Shown one piece after another: positions 54,719 to 63,905 of a stretch of 64,000 bases of DNA; position 1 is the first letter of the stretch, and each line of letters starts with the position of its first letter. Origin of the DNA: Stappia sp. ES.058 (GTDB taxonomy: Bacteria; Pseudomonadota; Alphaproteobacteria; Rhizobiales; Stappiaceae). The stretch spans positions 3,626,501-3,690,500 of the forward strand of contig NZ_LT629784.1 in the NCBI RefSeq assembly GCF_900105595.1, given 5' to 3'. The translations under genes and the position numbers were made by a program. Under the pieces are notes generated by a model. The model made no database searches, was not told where the DNA came from, and was given only the letters and a program-made list of their open reading frames with translations.

Positions 54719-54865
54719 TTAGACGGTCGTTTTGCGGGGTGTTGTCGTGTGCGTCGCGCGCAGGACACACATCGGGGCCGTTCGGGCGGCGTCCGCGCGC
54801 AGCATCACCGCCGCGACAGCGGTCGCGGAGTGGAGCGAAGCGGAGAATGGGCGACGTTCGAACAT
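54719..54865 (-). CDS. Possible asd leader peptide, threonine-rich at its end
   Basis: An ATG-to-TAA frame of 48 codons in the asd leader. It begins MFERRPFSAS and ends ATHTTTPRKTTV, so six of the last eleven residues are Thr, with Lys among them. Thr and Lys are end products of the pathway Asd feeds. A CGGGATCCG stretch precedes the ATG weakly. Thr-rich strings arise easily in GC-rich DNA, so a real leader peptide is only a possibility. Otherwise the 366 bases between asd and the upstream gene hold no recognised gene. Confidence 0.35.
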   Translation of the reverse strand: MFERRPFSASLHSATAVAAVMLRADAARTAPMCVLRATHTTTPRKTTV

Positions 54866-54900
54866 CGGATCCCGACGTTTGGCGGTTGACGAAGTGGCTT

Positions 54901-54930
54901 TTAAATGACGTTGCCGCCCCGAAATGTCAA
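54901..54930 (-). promoter_or_regulatory. asd: Candidate promoter for asd
   Basis: On the minus strand, TTGACA (54930-54925, perfect) is followed after 18 bases by ATTTAA (54906-54901). Transcription starting near 54893 would give a leader of almost 290 bases, with the short threonine-rich frame beginning about 28 bases in. Confidence 0.55.
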
Positions 54931-54971
54931 CCTGACACCGTGAATTCCAGGGTAACGGGGGGTCTTCCGCG

Positions 54972-56012
54972 TCATTGATCCAGACGGAACCGCAGCAACA
55001 AAGTGCGCTGCAGGATCGACCGGTTGTCGTCCGAAATAAGCGTCAGTATCGTCTTTCCCTCCCGGCTCTCATGCACCGCGAGACCTTCCATGTTGTCGAT
55101 CTGGTCGGTGTAGCCGGCTTCGAGAAGGACGGTGCCGACAGCGCGTCGCCCGGGCGCCAGTTCATCCGGCGAAAACAGGCGCAACCGCATGCCGAGGCCG
55201 TGGCGCAGCGTGAAGCGACGCTCCAGCAGCAGAAGATCGCCGTCTGGCAGAAACGCCGCGTCGGTCGCGTCATAGGCATCCTGGCGCGCCACGGTGAACT
55301 CGCCCGGGTTGGCCCCACCGATCAGAAAGCCCGGAAGATCGTCGGCAAAGGTCAGCCCGCGCTCGCCGATAATGACCAGCGTTCCGGCAAGCGGCCCCGT
55401 GTTTGCCGCCGCGATCGCCTCCATTCCCTTGTTGTGGCGCAGCCTGCGAATGCCCGGCGGCAGGACAATATCGCGCCCCCGCGCCTCGAAGGAGAGCGGA
55501 AAGGGAAAGGCGTAGACATGCGGAATGCGCTCGGTGGAGACCAGAACCTCCGCACCTTGCGCGCCCCGGCGCAAGGTCACGCCCTCGCTGTCGCCGCGCC
55601 CGCTGTCGGCAAGGGGCCGGCCGTCGGGCCCCAGCATAGGCGCAATCCGCGCGTCCTCGACCGCGAGCGGGCGACCGGCCGTGTCGCTCACGATCCGCGC
55701 CTGAAACCACAGCCCGTTGTCGGCTGCCGCGAGAAGATCCCCGCCGTCACCGGTCACGACAAGTCCGGACAGTCCGCCCATGTGACGGGTCCCCGAGAGG
55801 AGTTCCAGCCCGCCGAGAAAGGTCAGCCGGCCTGCTGCCATGTCATCGCCAGCGCCGATGCGAAACCGTTCGATCTGCTTGGTCTGAACGTCGATCGCCG
55901 TGACGTCGATCTGTTTGCGCGCCAAGGCGGCACCGGCAAGAGCAGGTGCCAGCGCCAGCATCAAGAGCAGCGGGGCGAGGCGCCGCGGCATGCGGCATCG
56001 CGCAAGCGCCAT
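54972..56012 (-). CDS. Phytase-like esterase-domain protein, exported
   Basis: A 346-residue protein with a signal peptide (RRLAPLLLMLALAPALAGAA region) and a beta-propeller-like domain matching the esterase-like activity of phytase family: LSGLVVTGDGGDLLAAADNG, GDSEGVTLRRG, NKGMEAIAA, QIDNMEGLAV. Enzymatic activity is unproven for this family. It follows cobT by three bases, so it is co-transcribed with the cobaltochelatase genes. The first ATG is immediately against AGGAG, so the start could be the Met seven codons later. Confidence 0.82.
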   Translation of the reverse strand: MALARCRMPRRLAPLLLMLALAPALAGAALARKQIDVTAIDVQTKQIERFRIGAGDDMAAGRLTFLGGLELLSGTRHMGGLSGLVVTGDGGDLLAAADNGLWFQARIVSDTAGRPLAVEDARIAPMLGPDGRPLADSGRGDSEGVTLRRGAQGAEVLVSTERIPHVYAFPFPLSFEARGRDIVLPPGIRRLRHNKGMEAIAAANTGPLAGTLVIIGERGLTFADDLPGFLIGGANPGEFTVARQDAYDATDAAFLPDGDLLLLERRFTLRHGLGMRLRLFSPDELAPGRRAVGTVLLEAGYTDQIDNMEGLAVHESREGKTILTLISDDNRSILQRTLLLRFRLDQ

Positions 56013-56015
56013 CTC

Positions 56016-57905
56016 CTAGCGCGCCATCCGCCGGCGGCCGCGACGCGACCGGGGGGCTTGCGTCTGATCATCGAAAAGATCGGCAAGCTGGTCGGTCATC
56101 GCACCCGCCAGCTCTTCGGCATCGACGATGGTAACCGCCCGGTTGTAATAGCGCGTGACATCGTGCCCGATGCCGATCGCAATCAGTTCGACCGGCGACC
56201 GGTTCTCGATTTCCGCGATGACATGGCGCAGATGTCGCTCCAGATAGTTGCCGGGATTGACCGAGAGCGTGCAGTCGTCGACCGGCGCGCCATCGGAAAT
56301 CATCATCAGGATCTTGCGCTGTTCGGGGCGCCCGAGGAGCCGCTTGTGCGCCCAGTCAAGCGCCTCGCCGTCGATATTTTCCTTCAGGAGGCCTTCGCGC
56401 ATCATCAGTCCGAGATTGCGGCGCGCGCGTCGCCACGGCGCATCGGCCGACTTGTAGATGATATGACGCAAGTCGTTCAGCCGTCCGGGCTGGGCCGGCT
56501 TGCCGGCGGCAAGCCAGGCTTCCCGTGACTGCCCGCCCTTCCAGGCGCGCGTCGTAAACCCGAGGATCTCGACCTTGACGCCGCAACGCTCCAGCGTACG
56601 CGCCAGAATATCGGCACAGGTCGCCGCCACCGTGATCGGGCGTCCGCGCATCGAGCCGGAATTGTCGAGCAGAAGCGTGACGACGGTATCGCGGAAATTC
56701 GTATCGCTTTCCTGCTTGAAGGCCAGCGGCTGCATCGGGTCGATCACCACACGCATCAGCCGTGCGGTGTCGAGCAGCCCCTCCTCCTGGTCGAAACTCC
56801 AGGAACGGTTCTGCTGCGCCAGCAACTTGCGCTGCAAACGGTTGGCAAGCCGTGCCACGGCCCCCTGCAGATTGACCAGTTGCTTGTCGAGATGACCGCG
56901 CAGCCGGTCGAGCTCGGCGGTATCGCAAAGCTCCTCGGCCGGGATCGTTTCGTCGAACTTGTCGGAGAACACCTTGTAGTCGGAGGCCGGTGGCTGGTTG
57001 GAGAACGGCTGCTCGCGCTGCGGGCTCTCGCCGGCTTCTTCCGCCTGGTCGGCCCCGTCGTCGTCGACCATGTCTTCAATGTCGCCGTCGAGACCTTCCG
57101 TTTCCCCGGCTTCGGTTTCCTCGCCGGACAGCTCCATTTCCTGAGGCGCACCCTCCTCCTCGCCGGCGTTTTCCTCGCCGTCGGAGGACGTTTCGCCGCG
57201 TTCGTCACGGCCCTCGGCTTCCTCCTCCTCACCGGTATCGTCGTCGCCCTCCTGACCGAGATCCTCTTCCATTTCAAGCGAAGACAGGACCTTGCGGACA
57301 CGTTTGGCAAAGTCCTGCTGGTTCTCGAACCGTTCGGCGAGGTCGTCGAGCGCGCCGCCCGCCTTGTTCTCAATCCAGTCCCGCCACTGGGAAATCATCG
57401 GCTCCGCGCTCTTCGGCGCCGCTCGCCCCGTCAGGCGCTCGCGCACCATATAGGCGATCGCCTCCTCGAGCGGCGCGTCGTCGCGGCTGCTGACATCGGA
57501 GAACGCCGCCTTTCGGCACTTGTCCTCCAGCATCGCCTCGAGATTGTCGGAAACCCCCGGCATGCGCGTGGCACCCACCGCCTCGCAACGCGCCTGTTCG
57601 ACCGCATCGTAGATCGCACGCGCCGTTTCGGACTGCGGGCCGAGCTTGCGATGAACCGCCGGGTCGTGACAGGCGAGCTTCAAAGCCATCGCATCACCGA
57701 TGCCGCGAGCGATCGCGACCTCCGCCTCGCTCGGCCGCCGGGACGGCTCGGGAAGCCGCGCCGTATGACCGCTGAGAGACGGACGATCGGAGGAGAACAT
57801 CACCTCGAGCTCGGGATCGGCCGCGATGGCGCGCATGGTGTCGCCGATCGCGCGCTTGAGCGGGCCGGTGTCCGGCTGTTTCTGTTCTGACGGCGGATTG
57901 CGCAT
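56016..57905 (-). CDS. cobT: Aerobic cobaltochelatase subunit CobT
   Basis: A 629-residue subunit of CobNST, which inserts cobalt into hydrogenobyrinate a,c-diamide in aerobic vitamin B12 synthesis. A strongly acidic linker (about 215-310) separates the N-terminal domain from a C-terminal von Willebrand A domain with the MIDAS motif DNSGSMRG (about residues 402-409). It pairs with the AAA+ subunit CobS, whose gene lies just upstream; cobN is not in the window. The ATG at 57905 has no obvious Shine-Dalgarno, consistent with coupling to cobS 13 bases before. Confidence 0.95.
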   Translation of the reverse strand: MRNPPSEQKQPDTGPLKRAIGDTMRAIAADPELEVMFSSDRPSLSGHTARLPEPSRRPSEAEVAIARGIGDAMALKLACHDPAVHRKLGPQSETARAIYDAVEQARCEAVGATRMPGVSDNLEAMLEDKCRKAAFSDVSSRDDAPLEEAIAYMVRERLTGRAAPKSAEPMISQWRDWIENKAGGALDDLAERFENQQDFAKRVRKVLSSLEMEEDLGQEGDDDTGEEEEAEGRDERGETSSDGEENAGEEEGAPQEMELSGEETEAGETEGLDGDIEDMVDDDGADQAEEAGESPQREQPFSNQPPASDYKVFSDKFDETIPAEELCDTAELDRLRGHLDKQLVNLQGAVARLANRLQRKLLAQQNRSWSFDQEEGLLDTARLMRVVIDPMQPLAFKQESDTNFRDTVVTLLLDNSGSMRGRPITVAATCADILARTLERCGVKVEILGFTTRAWKGGQSREAWLAAGKPAQPGRLNDLRHIIYKSADAPWRRARRNLGLMMREGLLKENIDGEALDWAHKRLLGRPEQRKILMMISDGAPVDDCTLSVNPGNYLERHLRHVIAEIENRSPVELIAIGIGHDVTRYYNRAVTIVDAEELAGAMTDQLADLFDDQTQAPRSRRGRRRMAR

Positions 57906-57918
57906 GGGAGGGTCCGGG

Positions 57919-58905
57919 TTAGCTCATCACCACATTGGCAGCGGATTCCGGCAATTCCTCGCCGAAACAGCGCTGATAGAATTCCGCGACGAGCGTTTGC
58001 TCCATTTCATCGCATTTGTTGAGAAAGGTGACGCGGAAGGCAAAACCGAGATCGTCGAAGATCTGGGCGTTTTCGGCCCATGTGATCACCGTGCGCGGGC
58101 TCATCACCGTCGACAGATCGCCGTTGATGAAGGCATTGCGCGTCATGTCGGCAAGCCGAACCATTCGCGAGACCGTCTTGCGGCCCTCTTCGTTTTGGTA
58201 GTGCTTCGCCTTTGCCAGAACGATTTCAACCTCATTGTCATGCGGCAGATAGTTCAGCGTCGTGACGATCGACCAGCGGTCCATCTGTCCCTGGTTGATC
58301 TGCTGCGTCCCGTGATAAAGGCCCGAGGTGTCGCCGAGGCCGACCGTGTTCGCCGTGGCAAACAGGCGGAAGGAGGGATGCGGACGGATCACCCTGTTCT
58401 GGTCGAGCAGCGTCAGTCGGCCCGAGACCTCGAGCACGCGCTGGATGACGAACATCACGTCCGCGCGGCCGGCATCATATTCGTCAAAGACGAGGGCGAT
58501 GTTGTTCTGCAGCGCCCAGGGCAGGATGCCGTCCCGGAACTCGGTGATCTGCTGACCGTCGCGCAGGACGATGGCGTCCTTGCCGACAAGGTCGATACGC
58601 GAGATGTGGCTGTCGAGGTTCACGCGCACACAGGGCCAGTTGAGCCGGGCGGCGATCTGCTCGATATGTGTGGACTTGCCGGTGCCATGATAGCCGGTGA
58701 CCATCACACGACGGTTGTGGGCGAACCCGGCAAGGATCGCCAGCGTCGTCTCGCGGTCGAACAGATAGTCCGGATCGAGATCCGGCGTGTATTCGTTCGG
58801 CGTGCTGTAGGCGGGAACCGTCAGGTCGCTGTCGATGCCGAACACGTCGCGCACGGATACGGTCGTGTCGGGCAGGTTTTCGACGGGCTGCGTCATGTCA
58901 GTCAT
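57919..58905 (-). CDS. cobS: Aerobic cobaltochelatase subunit CobS
   Basis: A 328-residue AAA+ ATPase that drives CobNST. Walker A is GYHGTGKST (71-79), Walker B is [10 protein letters not shown] and the sensor region is [23 protein letters not shown] 58905 is preceded by GGAGG at four bases; a second Met three codons on is less likely. It is first in cobS-cobT-phytase-like. No cobalamin riboswitch core is apparent in its leader. Confidence 0.96.
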   Translation of the reverse strand: MTDMTQPVENLPDTTVSVRDVFGIDSDLTVPAYSTPNEYTPDLDPDYLFDRETTLAILAGFAHNRRVMVTGYHGTGKSTHIEQIAARLNWPCVRVNLDSHISRIDLVGKDAIVLRDGQQITEFRDGILPWALQNNIALVFDEYDAGRADVMFVIQRVLEVSGRLTLLDQNRVIRPHPSFRLFATANTVGLGDTSGLYHGTQQINQGQMDRWSIVTTLNYLPHDNEVEIVLAKAKHYQNEEGRKTVSRMVRLADMTRNAFINGDLSTVMSPRTVITWAENAQIFDDLGFAFRVTFLNKCDEMEQTLVAEFYQRCFGEELPESAANVVMS

Positions 58906-58994
58906 ATATCCTCCGCTGGCCCGCGCAATCACGGGTGAGGGCATGTCGATGCGGATCCGCGTGGACGCGGACGAAAGGCGGACTGGACCCTAGA

Positions 58995-59140
58995 ACAAAG
59001 TCCAACCGAGTGAAAACGGTTTGTCGCCCTTGCAGGCGACGCGCCCCGCGACCCGATGTCCCGGGGAAGGGAGCCGTGTGAGACCGCTGGCCGCACATGC
59101 CGCGAAACGATCGGCGCATGCAGGAGACGAAGTCCAATCG
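58995..59140. repeat. Gene-free gap before cobS with two related 14-base repeats
   Basis: Between the J-domain gene and cobS (58906-59219, 314 bases) I find no convincing gene. Two direct copies of a 14-base word, 12 of 14 identical (around AAGTCCAA, at 58995-59008 and 59127-59140), lie 132 bases apart. Read on the minus strand both contain TTGGACTT. They could be regulator sites for cobS, or chance. Confidence 0.35.
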
Positions 59141-59219
59141 GTCATAGCGCATTGGCGCGATCCTGCAAGGGAGTGCCGCAGGTCCGTTTGGCTGGCGGCG
59201 GACTGGCCGAGCACTTCGT

Positions 59220-59861
59220 TTAGCAGAATCCCGCCTTCTTCAGCAGGGAGTACGCATTGATGATTTCCCGCAACCGGTCTTCCGACGACCGGTCTCCGCC
59301 ATTGGCGTCTGGGTGATGGCGTTTGACCAGATTCTTGTAGCGCGCCTTGACCTCGTCGCCACGCGCGGTGTGCGCCAGACCGAGCGTATCGAAGGCGCGG
59401 GCCTCGAGTTGCTTCAGCTTGGGCGCCCGCGCCCGGGATTCGCCGCCCCGCCCGCGCCCGCGCATCCGGGATTCTGCCCGCGCGCGCGCAGCCTGCCGCG
59501 GATCGGTATCCGACCATGCAGCGCCGTCGTCCTTGGCGGCCTTGGCGTTCACTCCCATTTTCCAGGTGGGTCGATGGCCGGTCAGCGCATCGCGTTGATA
59601 GGCACGGGTCTCGTTGTCGTCCATCCCGGAAAAGTAATTGTAGGACTTGTTGTAGAGCCGCACGTGATCGAGGCAGAAATGATGATACTGCCCGTCGTTG
59701 TCACGCCCTTTCGGCGCCCGGTGGGTGCCGGGCTGGTCGCACCCCTCCCACTCGCACACCCGATCGGCCACGAACTCCTCCGCCCGCGTGCGGGTGCGGG
59801 ACCGGTTCGGGCTGATGCGTATGCGGTCGAAGATGTTCGAGGTCACGGGTTTCTTGTCCAT
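59220..59861 (-). CDS. J-domain protein with an N-terminal Cys/His module
   Basis: A 213-residue protein. The C-terminal J domain (about 150-213) keeps the HPD motif at 183-185 and should stimulate a DnaK-type chaperone. The N-terminal part has CEWEGCDQPG and YHHFCLDHV, a C-x4-C ... C-x2-H arrangement that may bind zinc. The middle is Arg/Gly-rich. There is no Gly/Phe or canonical DnaJ zinc-finger region, so it is a class III type. The neighbourhood bolA / J-protein / cobST is conserved in rhizobia. Confidence 0.88.
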   Translation of the reverse strand: MDKKPVTSNIFDRIRISPNRSRTRTRAEEFVADRVCEWEGCDQPGTHRAPKGRDNDGQYHHFCLDHVRLYNKSYNYFSGMDDNETRAYQRDALTGHRPTWKMGVNAKAAKDDGAAWSDTDPRQAARARAESRMRGRGRGGESRARAPKLKQLEARAFDTLGLAHTARGDEVKARYKNLVKRHHPDANGGDRSSEDRLREIINAYSLLKKAGFC

Positions 59862-60046
59862 TGTCCGTCGAGGTCGATATCGAGCGGTAGCGGGGCTGGC
59901 ATGTCCGGCTGCTGCAAAGTGCAACACCTCGGTGCCGCGATCAGGCCACGGTGCATCCCACCGGCACCGGCGGCGCGGCAATCTGCATAGATAGGGGGAG
60001 CCGCACGTGTTCGGCAAGATCTTGACGCGGGCGAAAATCCTGTCAC

Positions 60047-60361
60047 ATGAGTCGCATGACCATCAAATCACATATCGAACGGCGTTTGACCGAAGCGTTT
60101 GCCCCCGATCTCCTCGACGTTGTCGACGAATCGGAAAAGCATCGCGGCCACGGAGGCTGGCGGGAAGGTGGAGAAACCCACTTCCGGGTTCGCATCGTGT
60201 CGGCAACCTTCGATGACATGAACCGGGTCGCGCGTCACCGTGCGGTCAATGCCTGTCTCAAGGATGCCTTGGCGCAGGGCGTGCACGCACTTGCCATCGA
60301 GGCGCGCGCGCCCGGAGAACCGGATCCGCGCGGCGGCGGGCGAGCCACCGCCCCCGCCTGA
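60047..60361 (+). CDS. BolA-family protein
   Basis: The 104-residue protein has the BolA fold: MTIKSHIERRLTEAFAPDLLDVVDESEKHRGH, GETHFRVRIVSATFDDMNRVARHRAVNACLKDAL. The His in ESEKHRGH and the second conserved His in VARHRAVN are the Fe-S-sharing ligands seen in BolA-monothiol glutaredoxin pairs. It probably acts in iron-sulfur trafficking or stress morphology. The start may be ATG 60047 or 60056. It is divergent from the J-domain gene. Confidence 0.92.
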   Translation: MSRMTIKSHIERRLTEAFAPDLLDVVDESEKHRGHGGWREGGETHFRVRIVSATFDDMNRVARHRAVNACLKDALAQGVHALAIEARAPGEPDPRGGGRATAPA

Positions 60362-60393
60362 CGTTTTGAGGGCCGTCTCCGGCGTTCGCCACC

Positions 60394-61734
60394 CTATCCC
60401 GGCTGTACGGTTGGGGAATGCGGGGCCGGCACGACAGCTGCGGTCTTGACCGTTCCCGCCGCAATCTTCGAAAGCGGCGTCATGCGCAACCGCGTGATCC
60501 TGTTCTTTTCCCGGCGAAGCACGGTGAACCTGTAGTCGTGGAACGTGAAAGCCTGACGTTCCTCGGGAATCATCCGCGCTTCATGAATGACAAGACCGGC
60601 GATCGTCGTCGCCTCGTCGTCCGGCAAACGCCAGTCGAACGCCCGGTTGAGGTCGCGAATCGGAACGCCGCCGTCGACGATGATCGACCCGTCGGGCTGC
60701 GGCCGAACGCCCGGCAGCTCCACATCGTGCTCGTCGGAAATCTCGCCGACGATTTCCTCCAGAATGTCCTCCAGAGTGACCAGCCCCATCACCTCGCCGT
60801 ATTCGTCGATAACGAAGGCGAAATGCGCCTTGCGCTTGAGAAAGGCGTTGAGCTGATCCTGCAGGCTGGTCGTGTCCGGCACGAACCAGGGCGGAGACAC
60901 GAGCTGATCAATGTCAAGCAGGCCGGCATCGCCCCCGGCCTTGGCAAGGGCGCGCAAAAGATCCTTGGCATGCAGCACGCCGATGTAGTTGTCGGTCTCA
61001 CCGCGCCACAACGGAAGCCGTGTATGGGGGCTGTCCAGCGCGGCGCTGATCAATTCCTGCGGATCGTCGTCGGCATTCAGCGCGTTCATTTTCGTCCGAT
61101 GCACCATCACGTCGGACACTTCCAGGTCGGCCAGATCCAGCAACCCGCCGATACGGTCCCGTTCGGCCTTCACGAGCCCGCCTTCCAGATGCTGAAGATC
61201 GACCGTGCCGCGCAATTCCTCATGCGCGGACAAGACGTTGCGGTTTTCGGACACATCAACGCCAAAGGTCTTGAGAATTGCGCGCACGATCACCTCCACC
61301 CCCATGACGACCGGCGCGAACAGGATCACGACGGGGCGCACGATCGGCGACACGGCAACCGCAAAACGATCCGGATCGGAAATCGCCCAGGTCTTGGGCA
61401 GCACCTCCGAAAAGATCAGCACCAGCATGGTCATCACCAGGGTCGCATAAACGACGCCGGCATCGCCAAAAAATCCGAGCAACACGTTGGTGGCGAGCGC
61501 GGAGGCGAGGATATTGACAAGGTTGTTACCGAGCAGCAGCGCGCCGATCAACCGCTCACGCGCGGAAATCAGGCGCCCGACAACGGCCGCCCGGCGTTCC
61601 CCGTTTCGTTCCATCTGCAGCATGCGCGCGCGCGACGCCGCCGTCAGCGCCGTCTCCGACCCCGAGAAAAACCCGGACAGGGCAAGCAGCACAATGATCG
61701 CGATAACAGACAGCCAGAGACTTGCGTCACCCAT
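60394..61734 (-). CDS. HlyC/CorC-family (CNNM) transporter protein
   Basis: A 446-residue membrane protein with the DUF21/CNNM domain (TM about 1-190; SGFFSGSETALTAASRAR, GNNLVNILASALAT), a CBS-domain pair (about 205-330) and the C-terminal CorC_HlyC domain (FDWRLPDDEATTIAGLVIHE). These proteins transport or help export magnesium and other divalent cations. Its ATG 61734 overlaps the aroB stop by eight bases, so it is expressed with aroK-aroB. Confidence 0.92.
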   Translation of the reverse strand: MGDASLWLSVIAIIVLLALSGFFSGSETALTAASRARMLQMERNGERRAAVVGRLISARERLIGALLLGNNLVNILASALATNVLLGFFGDAGVVYATLVMTMLVLIFSEVLPKTWAISDPDRFAVAVSPIVRPVVILFAPVVMGVEVIVRAILKTFGVDVSENRNVLSAHEELRGTVDLQHLEGGLVKAERDRIGGLLDLADLEVSDVMVHRTKMNALNADDDPQELISAALDSPHTRLPLWRGETDNYIGVLHAKDLLRALAKAGGDAGLLDIDQLVSPPWFVPDTTSLQDQLNAFLKRKAHFAFVIDEYGEVMGLVTLEDILEEIVGEISDEHDVELPGVRPQPDGSIIVDGGVPIRDLNRAFDWRLPDDEATTIAGLVIHEARMIPEERQAFTFHDYRFTVLRREKNRITRLRMTPLSKIAAGTVKTAAVVPAPHSPTVQPG

Positions 61735-62902
61735 GAATAATCTCGCCCGTGTTGAGTTCGGCTTCCAGAAAATCACGCAGGACGGTGGGATCGACACCCC
61801 GCTCGACGAAGGCCTCACCGATCCCGCGCGTCAGGACGAAAGTCAGCGCGCCCCGGCTCACCTTCTTGTCCTGTGCCATGATGTCGAGAAACGTCCCGGA
61901 CGGCGGCATCTGACCGGGCACCTGCCGGATATGGGTGGGCAGCCCGACATCGGCAAGATGGCGGGCTGCCCGTTCCGCGTCCTGCGGAGGGCACAAGCCG
62001 AGCCGCACCGAAAAATCGAACGCCAGCCGAATGCCGATGGCGACGCCTTCGCCATGGACCAGCCGCGTGCCATCGTAGGCAACAACGGCCTCAAGCGCAT
62101 GTCCGAAAGTGTGGCCGAGATTGAGCAGGGCGCGCGTGCCGCCCTCGCGTTCGTCCGCGGCAACGATCGCGGCCTTGGCCCGGCAGGAGGCCGCTATGGC
62201 TTGCGCCCGCTCGGCGCCGCCTGCGAAAATCGCGGCATGACTGGAATCCAGCCAGTCGAAGAAGGCCGCGTCGCCGAGCAGCCCGTATTTGACGACTTCG
62301 GCATAGCCTGCGCGAAACTCGCGCGCCGGCAGCGTATTCAGCGCATCGGTGTCCGCCAGCACGAGCGCCGGCTGATGAAACGCGCCGATCAGGTTCTTGC
62401 CCTGGCGCACGTTGATGCCGGTCTTGCCGCCGACGGATGAATCAACCTGGGCCAGCAAGCTGGTCGGGATCTGAACGAAGGGCATACCCCGACGCACGCT
62501 GGCCGCGACATAGCCGGCGAGATCCCCGACGACGCCCCCGCCCAGCGCGACGATCGCGTCGCCGCGTTCGAGCCGCGCTTCCAGCACGCGGTCGCACACG
62601 GTCTCGAAGACCTCGAATCGTTTGCTCGCCTCTCCGGGCGGCAACAGGATCGCGGAATGTCCGATGCCGGCCGCGTCCAGTGAAGCCTGCAAGGCCTCCA
62701 GGTGGAGCGCCGCCACGTTTTCGTCGCTGACAATGGCAACGCGTGCACCCGGAAGGACCGCGCCGATGCACCGGCCGGCCTCCTCGATCAGTCCGCCGCC
62801 GATCAGGATATCGTAACTGCGGGCGCCGAGATCCACGTTGACACGAGCGCTCTGCGACGCGCTGAGAAGGTCGGACGATGGTGCGCTTGGCGAATCGGGC
62901 AT
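61727..62902 (-). CDS. aroB: 3-dehydroquinate synthase
   Basis: The 391-residue NAD- and zinc-dependent second enzyme of the shikimate pathway. GGGVVGDLAGYVAASVRRG, PTSLLAQVDSSVGGKTGIN, FRAGYAEVVKYG and LNLGHTFGHALE contain the cofactor and metal-binding residues. AAGGAG precedes ATG 62902, five bases after the aroK stop. Order aroK-aroB-CorC is the common rhizobial arrangement. Confidence 0.97.
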   Translation of the reverse strand: MPDSPSAPSSDLLSASQSARVNVDLGARSYDILIGGGLIEEAGRCIGAVLPGARVAIVSDENVAALHLEALQASLDAAGIGHSAILLPPGEASKRFEVFETVCDRVLEARLERGDAIVALGGGVVGDLAGYVAASVRRGMPFVQIPTSLLAQVDSSVGGKTGINVRQGKNLIGAFHQPALVLADTDALNTLPAREFRAGYAEVVKYGLLGDAAFFDWLDSSHAAIFAGGAERAQAIAASCRAKAAIVAADEREGGTRALLNLGHTFGHALEAVVAYDGTRLVHGEGVAIGIRLAFDFSVRLGLCPPQDAERAARHLADVGLPTHIRQVPGQMPPSGTFLDIMAQDKKVSRGALTFVLTRGIGEAFVERGVDPTVLRDFLEAELNTGEIIHG

Positions 62903-62907
62903 CTCAG

Positions 62908-63531
62908 TCAGGCTCCTTGTTCCGACGGGCGAGCGGTCTGCGCCGTTTTCGTGCCCAGTCCCAAAAAGGTCTCGAGCGCCGACACCACATCCAGAACGAC
63001 AGTCTCATGCGGAACGTCGCGAGACCACACCGTTAGGTCAGATCGGGCGTAGACCGGATAGCGATCGTCCATCAGCCGCCGCAAGACCCCTTCCGGGTCG
63101 GGACCGTTGAGAAGCGGCCGCGTCGGCTTGCGGCGAACCCGGCTCATCACCACGGCGAGATCCGCCTTCAGCCAGACCGATACGCCCGACGCGGCGATTT
63201 CCGAGCGCGTCTCGGCGTTCATGAAGGCACCGCCGCCGGTCGCCAGCACCTGCGCGCCGTTCTTCAACAACCGCGAGATCACCCGTTGCTCGCCCGCGCG
63301 AAAATACGGCTCGCCATGCTGGGCGAATATCTCGGCAATCGTCTGATTGGCCGCCGCCTCGATTTCGGTGTCGGCATCCACGAAGGGCAATCCCAGTGCA
63401 TGGGCGAGCCGGCGCCCGACGCTGGACTTGCCGCACCCCATGATGCCGACCAGCACGATCGCCCGTCCGTCGAGCGCGGCCACCAGACGACGGGCACGAT
63501 CCGCTTCGACAAGCTTTTGCATCGCGGACAT
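62908..63531 (-). CDS. aroK: Shikimate kinase
   Basis: The 207-residue kinase phosphorylates shikimate. Walker A is GIMGCGKSS (29-37), DADTEIE is the substrate-binding DxD region, followed by GGGAF and the LID segment RRKPTRPLL. ATG 63531 follows GGAGGGCGGG; the frame is open for more than 60 codons upstream without family similarity, overlapping the divergent gene region. It is first in the aroK-aroB-corC operon. Confidence 0.95.
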   Translation of the reverse strand: MSAMQKLVEADRARRLVAALDGRAIVLVGIMGCGKSSVGRRLAHALGLPFVDADTEIEAAANQTIAEIFAQHGEPYFRAGEQRVISRLLKNGAQVLATGGGAFMNAETRSEIAASGVSVWLKADLAVVMSRVRRKPTRPLLNGPDPEGVLRRLMDDRYPVYARSDLTVWSRDVPHETVVLDVVSALETFLGLGTKTAQTARPSEQGA

Positions 63532-63724
63532 GAAATACCCGCCCTCCCTTGCGTTTCCATCGCTTTGCCCTTCCCGCCCCCGGGTCGTCAAGCCTTCCCG
63601 CGCAGAGCCTGGCGCTTTCCCGTCGCGCAACACGGCAAACCCGCCGTTTTTCTTGCAAGCCGGACCGGGATTGGTCAAAACAGGGAAGATCTCTCCGTCG
63701 TTTTGACGAGTTCGCGGAGTTGGA

Positions 63725-63868
63725 ATGCCCACCTTGACCCGCCTTCTGGTCGCACTCGTGGTCCTCGCCGGCCTGAGCGCGGCCGTTGTCTATTCGCTCG
63801 GCACCTTTGTCGAGCCGTCGCCGCGCGAGATCACCGTCCGCCTCAGGGTCGACGGATTCGGAAGATAG
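63725..63868 (+). CDS. Small single-pass membrane protein upstream of xerD
   Basis: A 47-residue frame starting MPTLTRLLVALVVLAGLSA, with one hydrophobic helix (about 6-27) and a short charged tail (EPSPREITVRLRVDGFGR). Tiny proteins with this build, ending in a PREITVR-like tail, sit before xerD in many Hyphomicrobiales. GGAGT precedes the ATG by five bases. Function unknown. It is divergent from aroK and 37 bases before xerD. Confidence 0.8.
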   Translation: MPTLTRLLVALVVLAGLSAAVVYSLGTFVEPSPREITVRLRVDGFGR

Positions 63869-63905
63869 GAAGCCAGAGCGGCAAGACGGAAAAGGCGAAA
63901 GCGTC

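Noticed and set aside
54850..54875. GTTCGAAC-like word resembling a tRNA T-loop
   Set aside because: No acceptor, D or anticodon arm fits around it; it lies in the asd leader.
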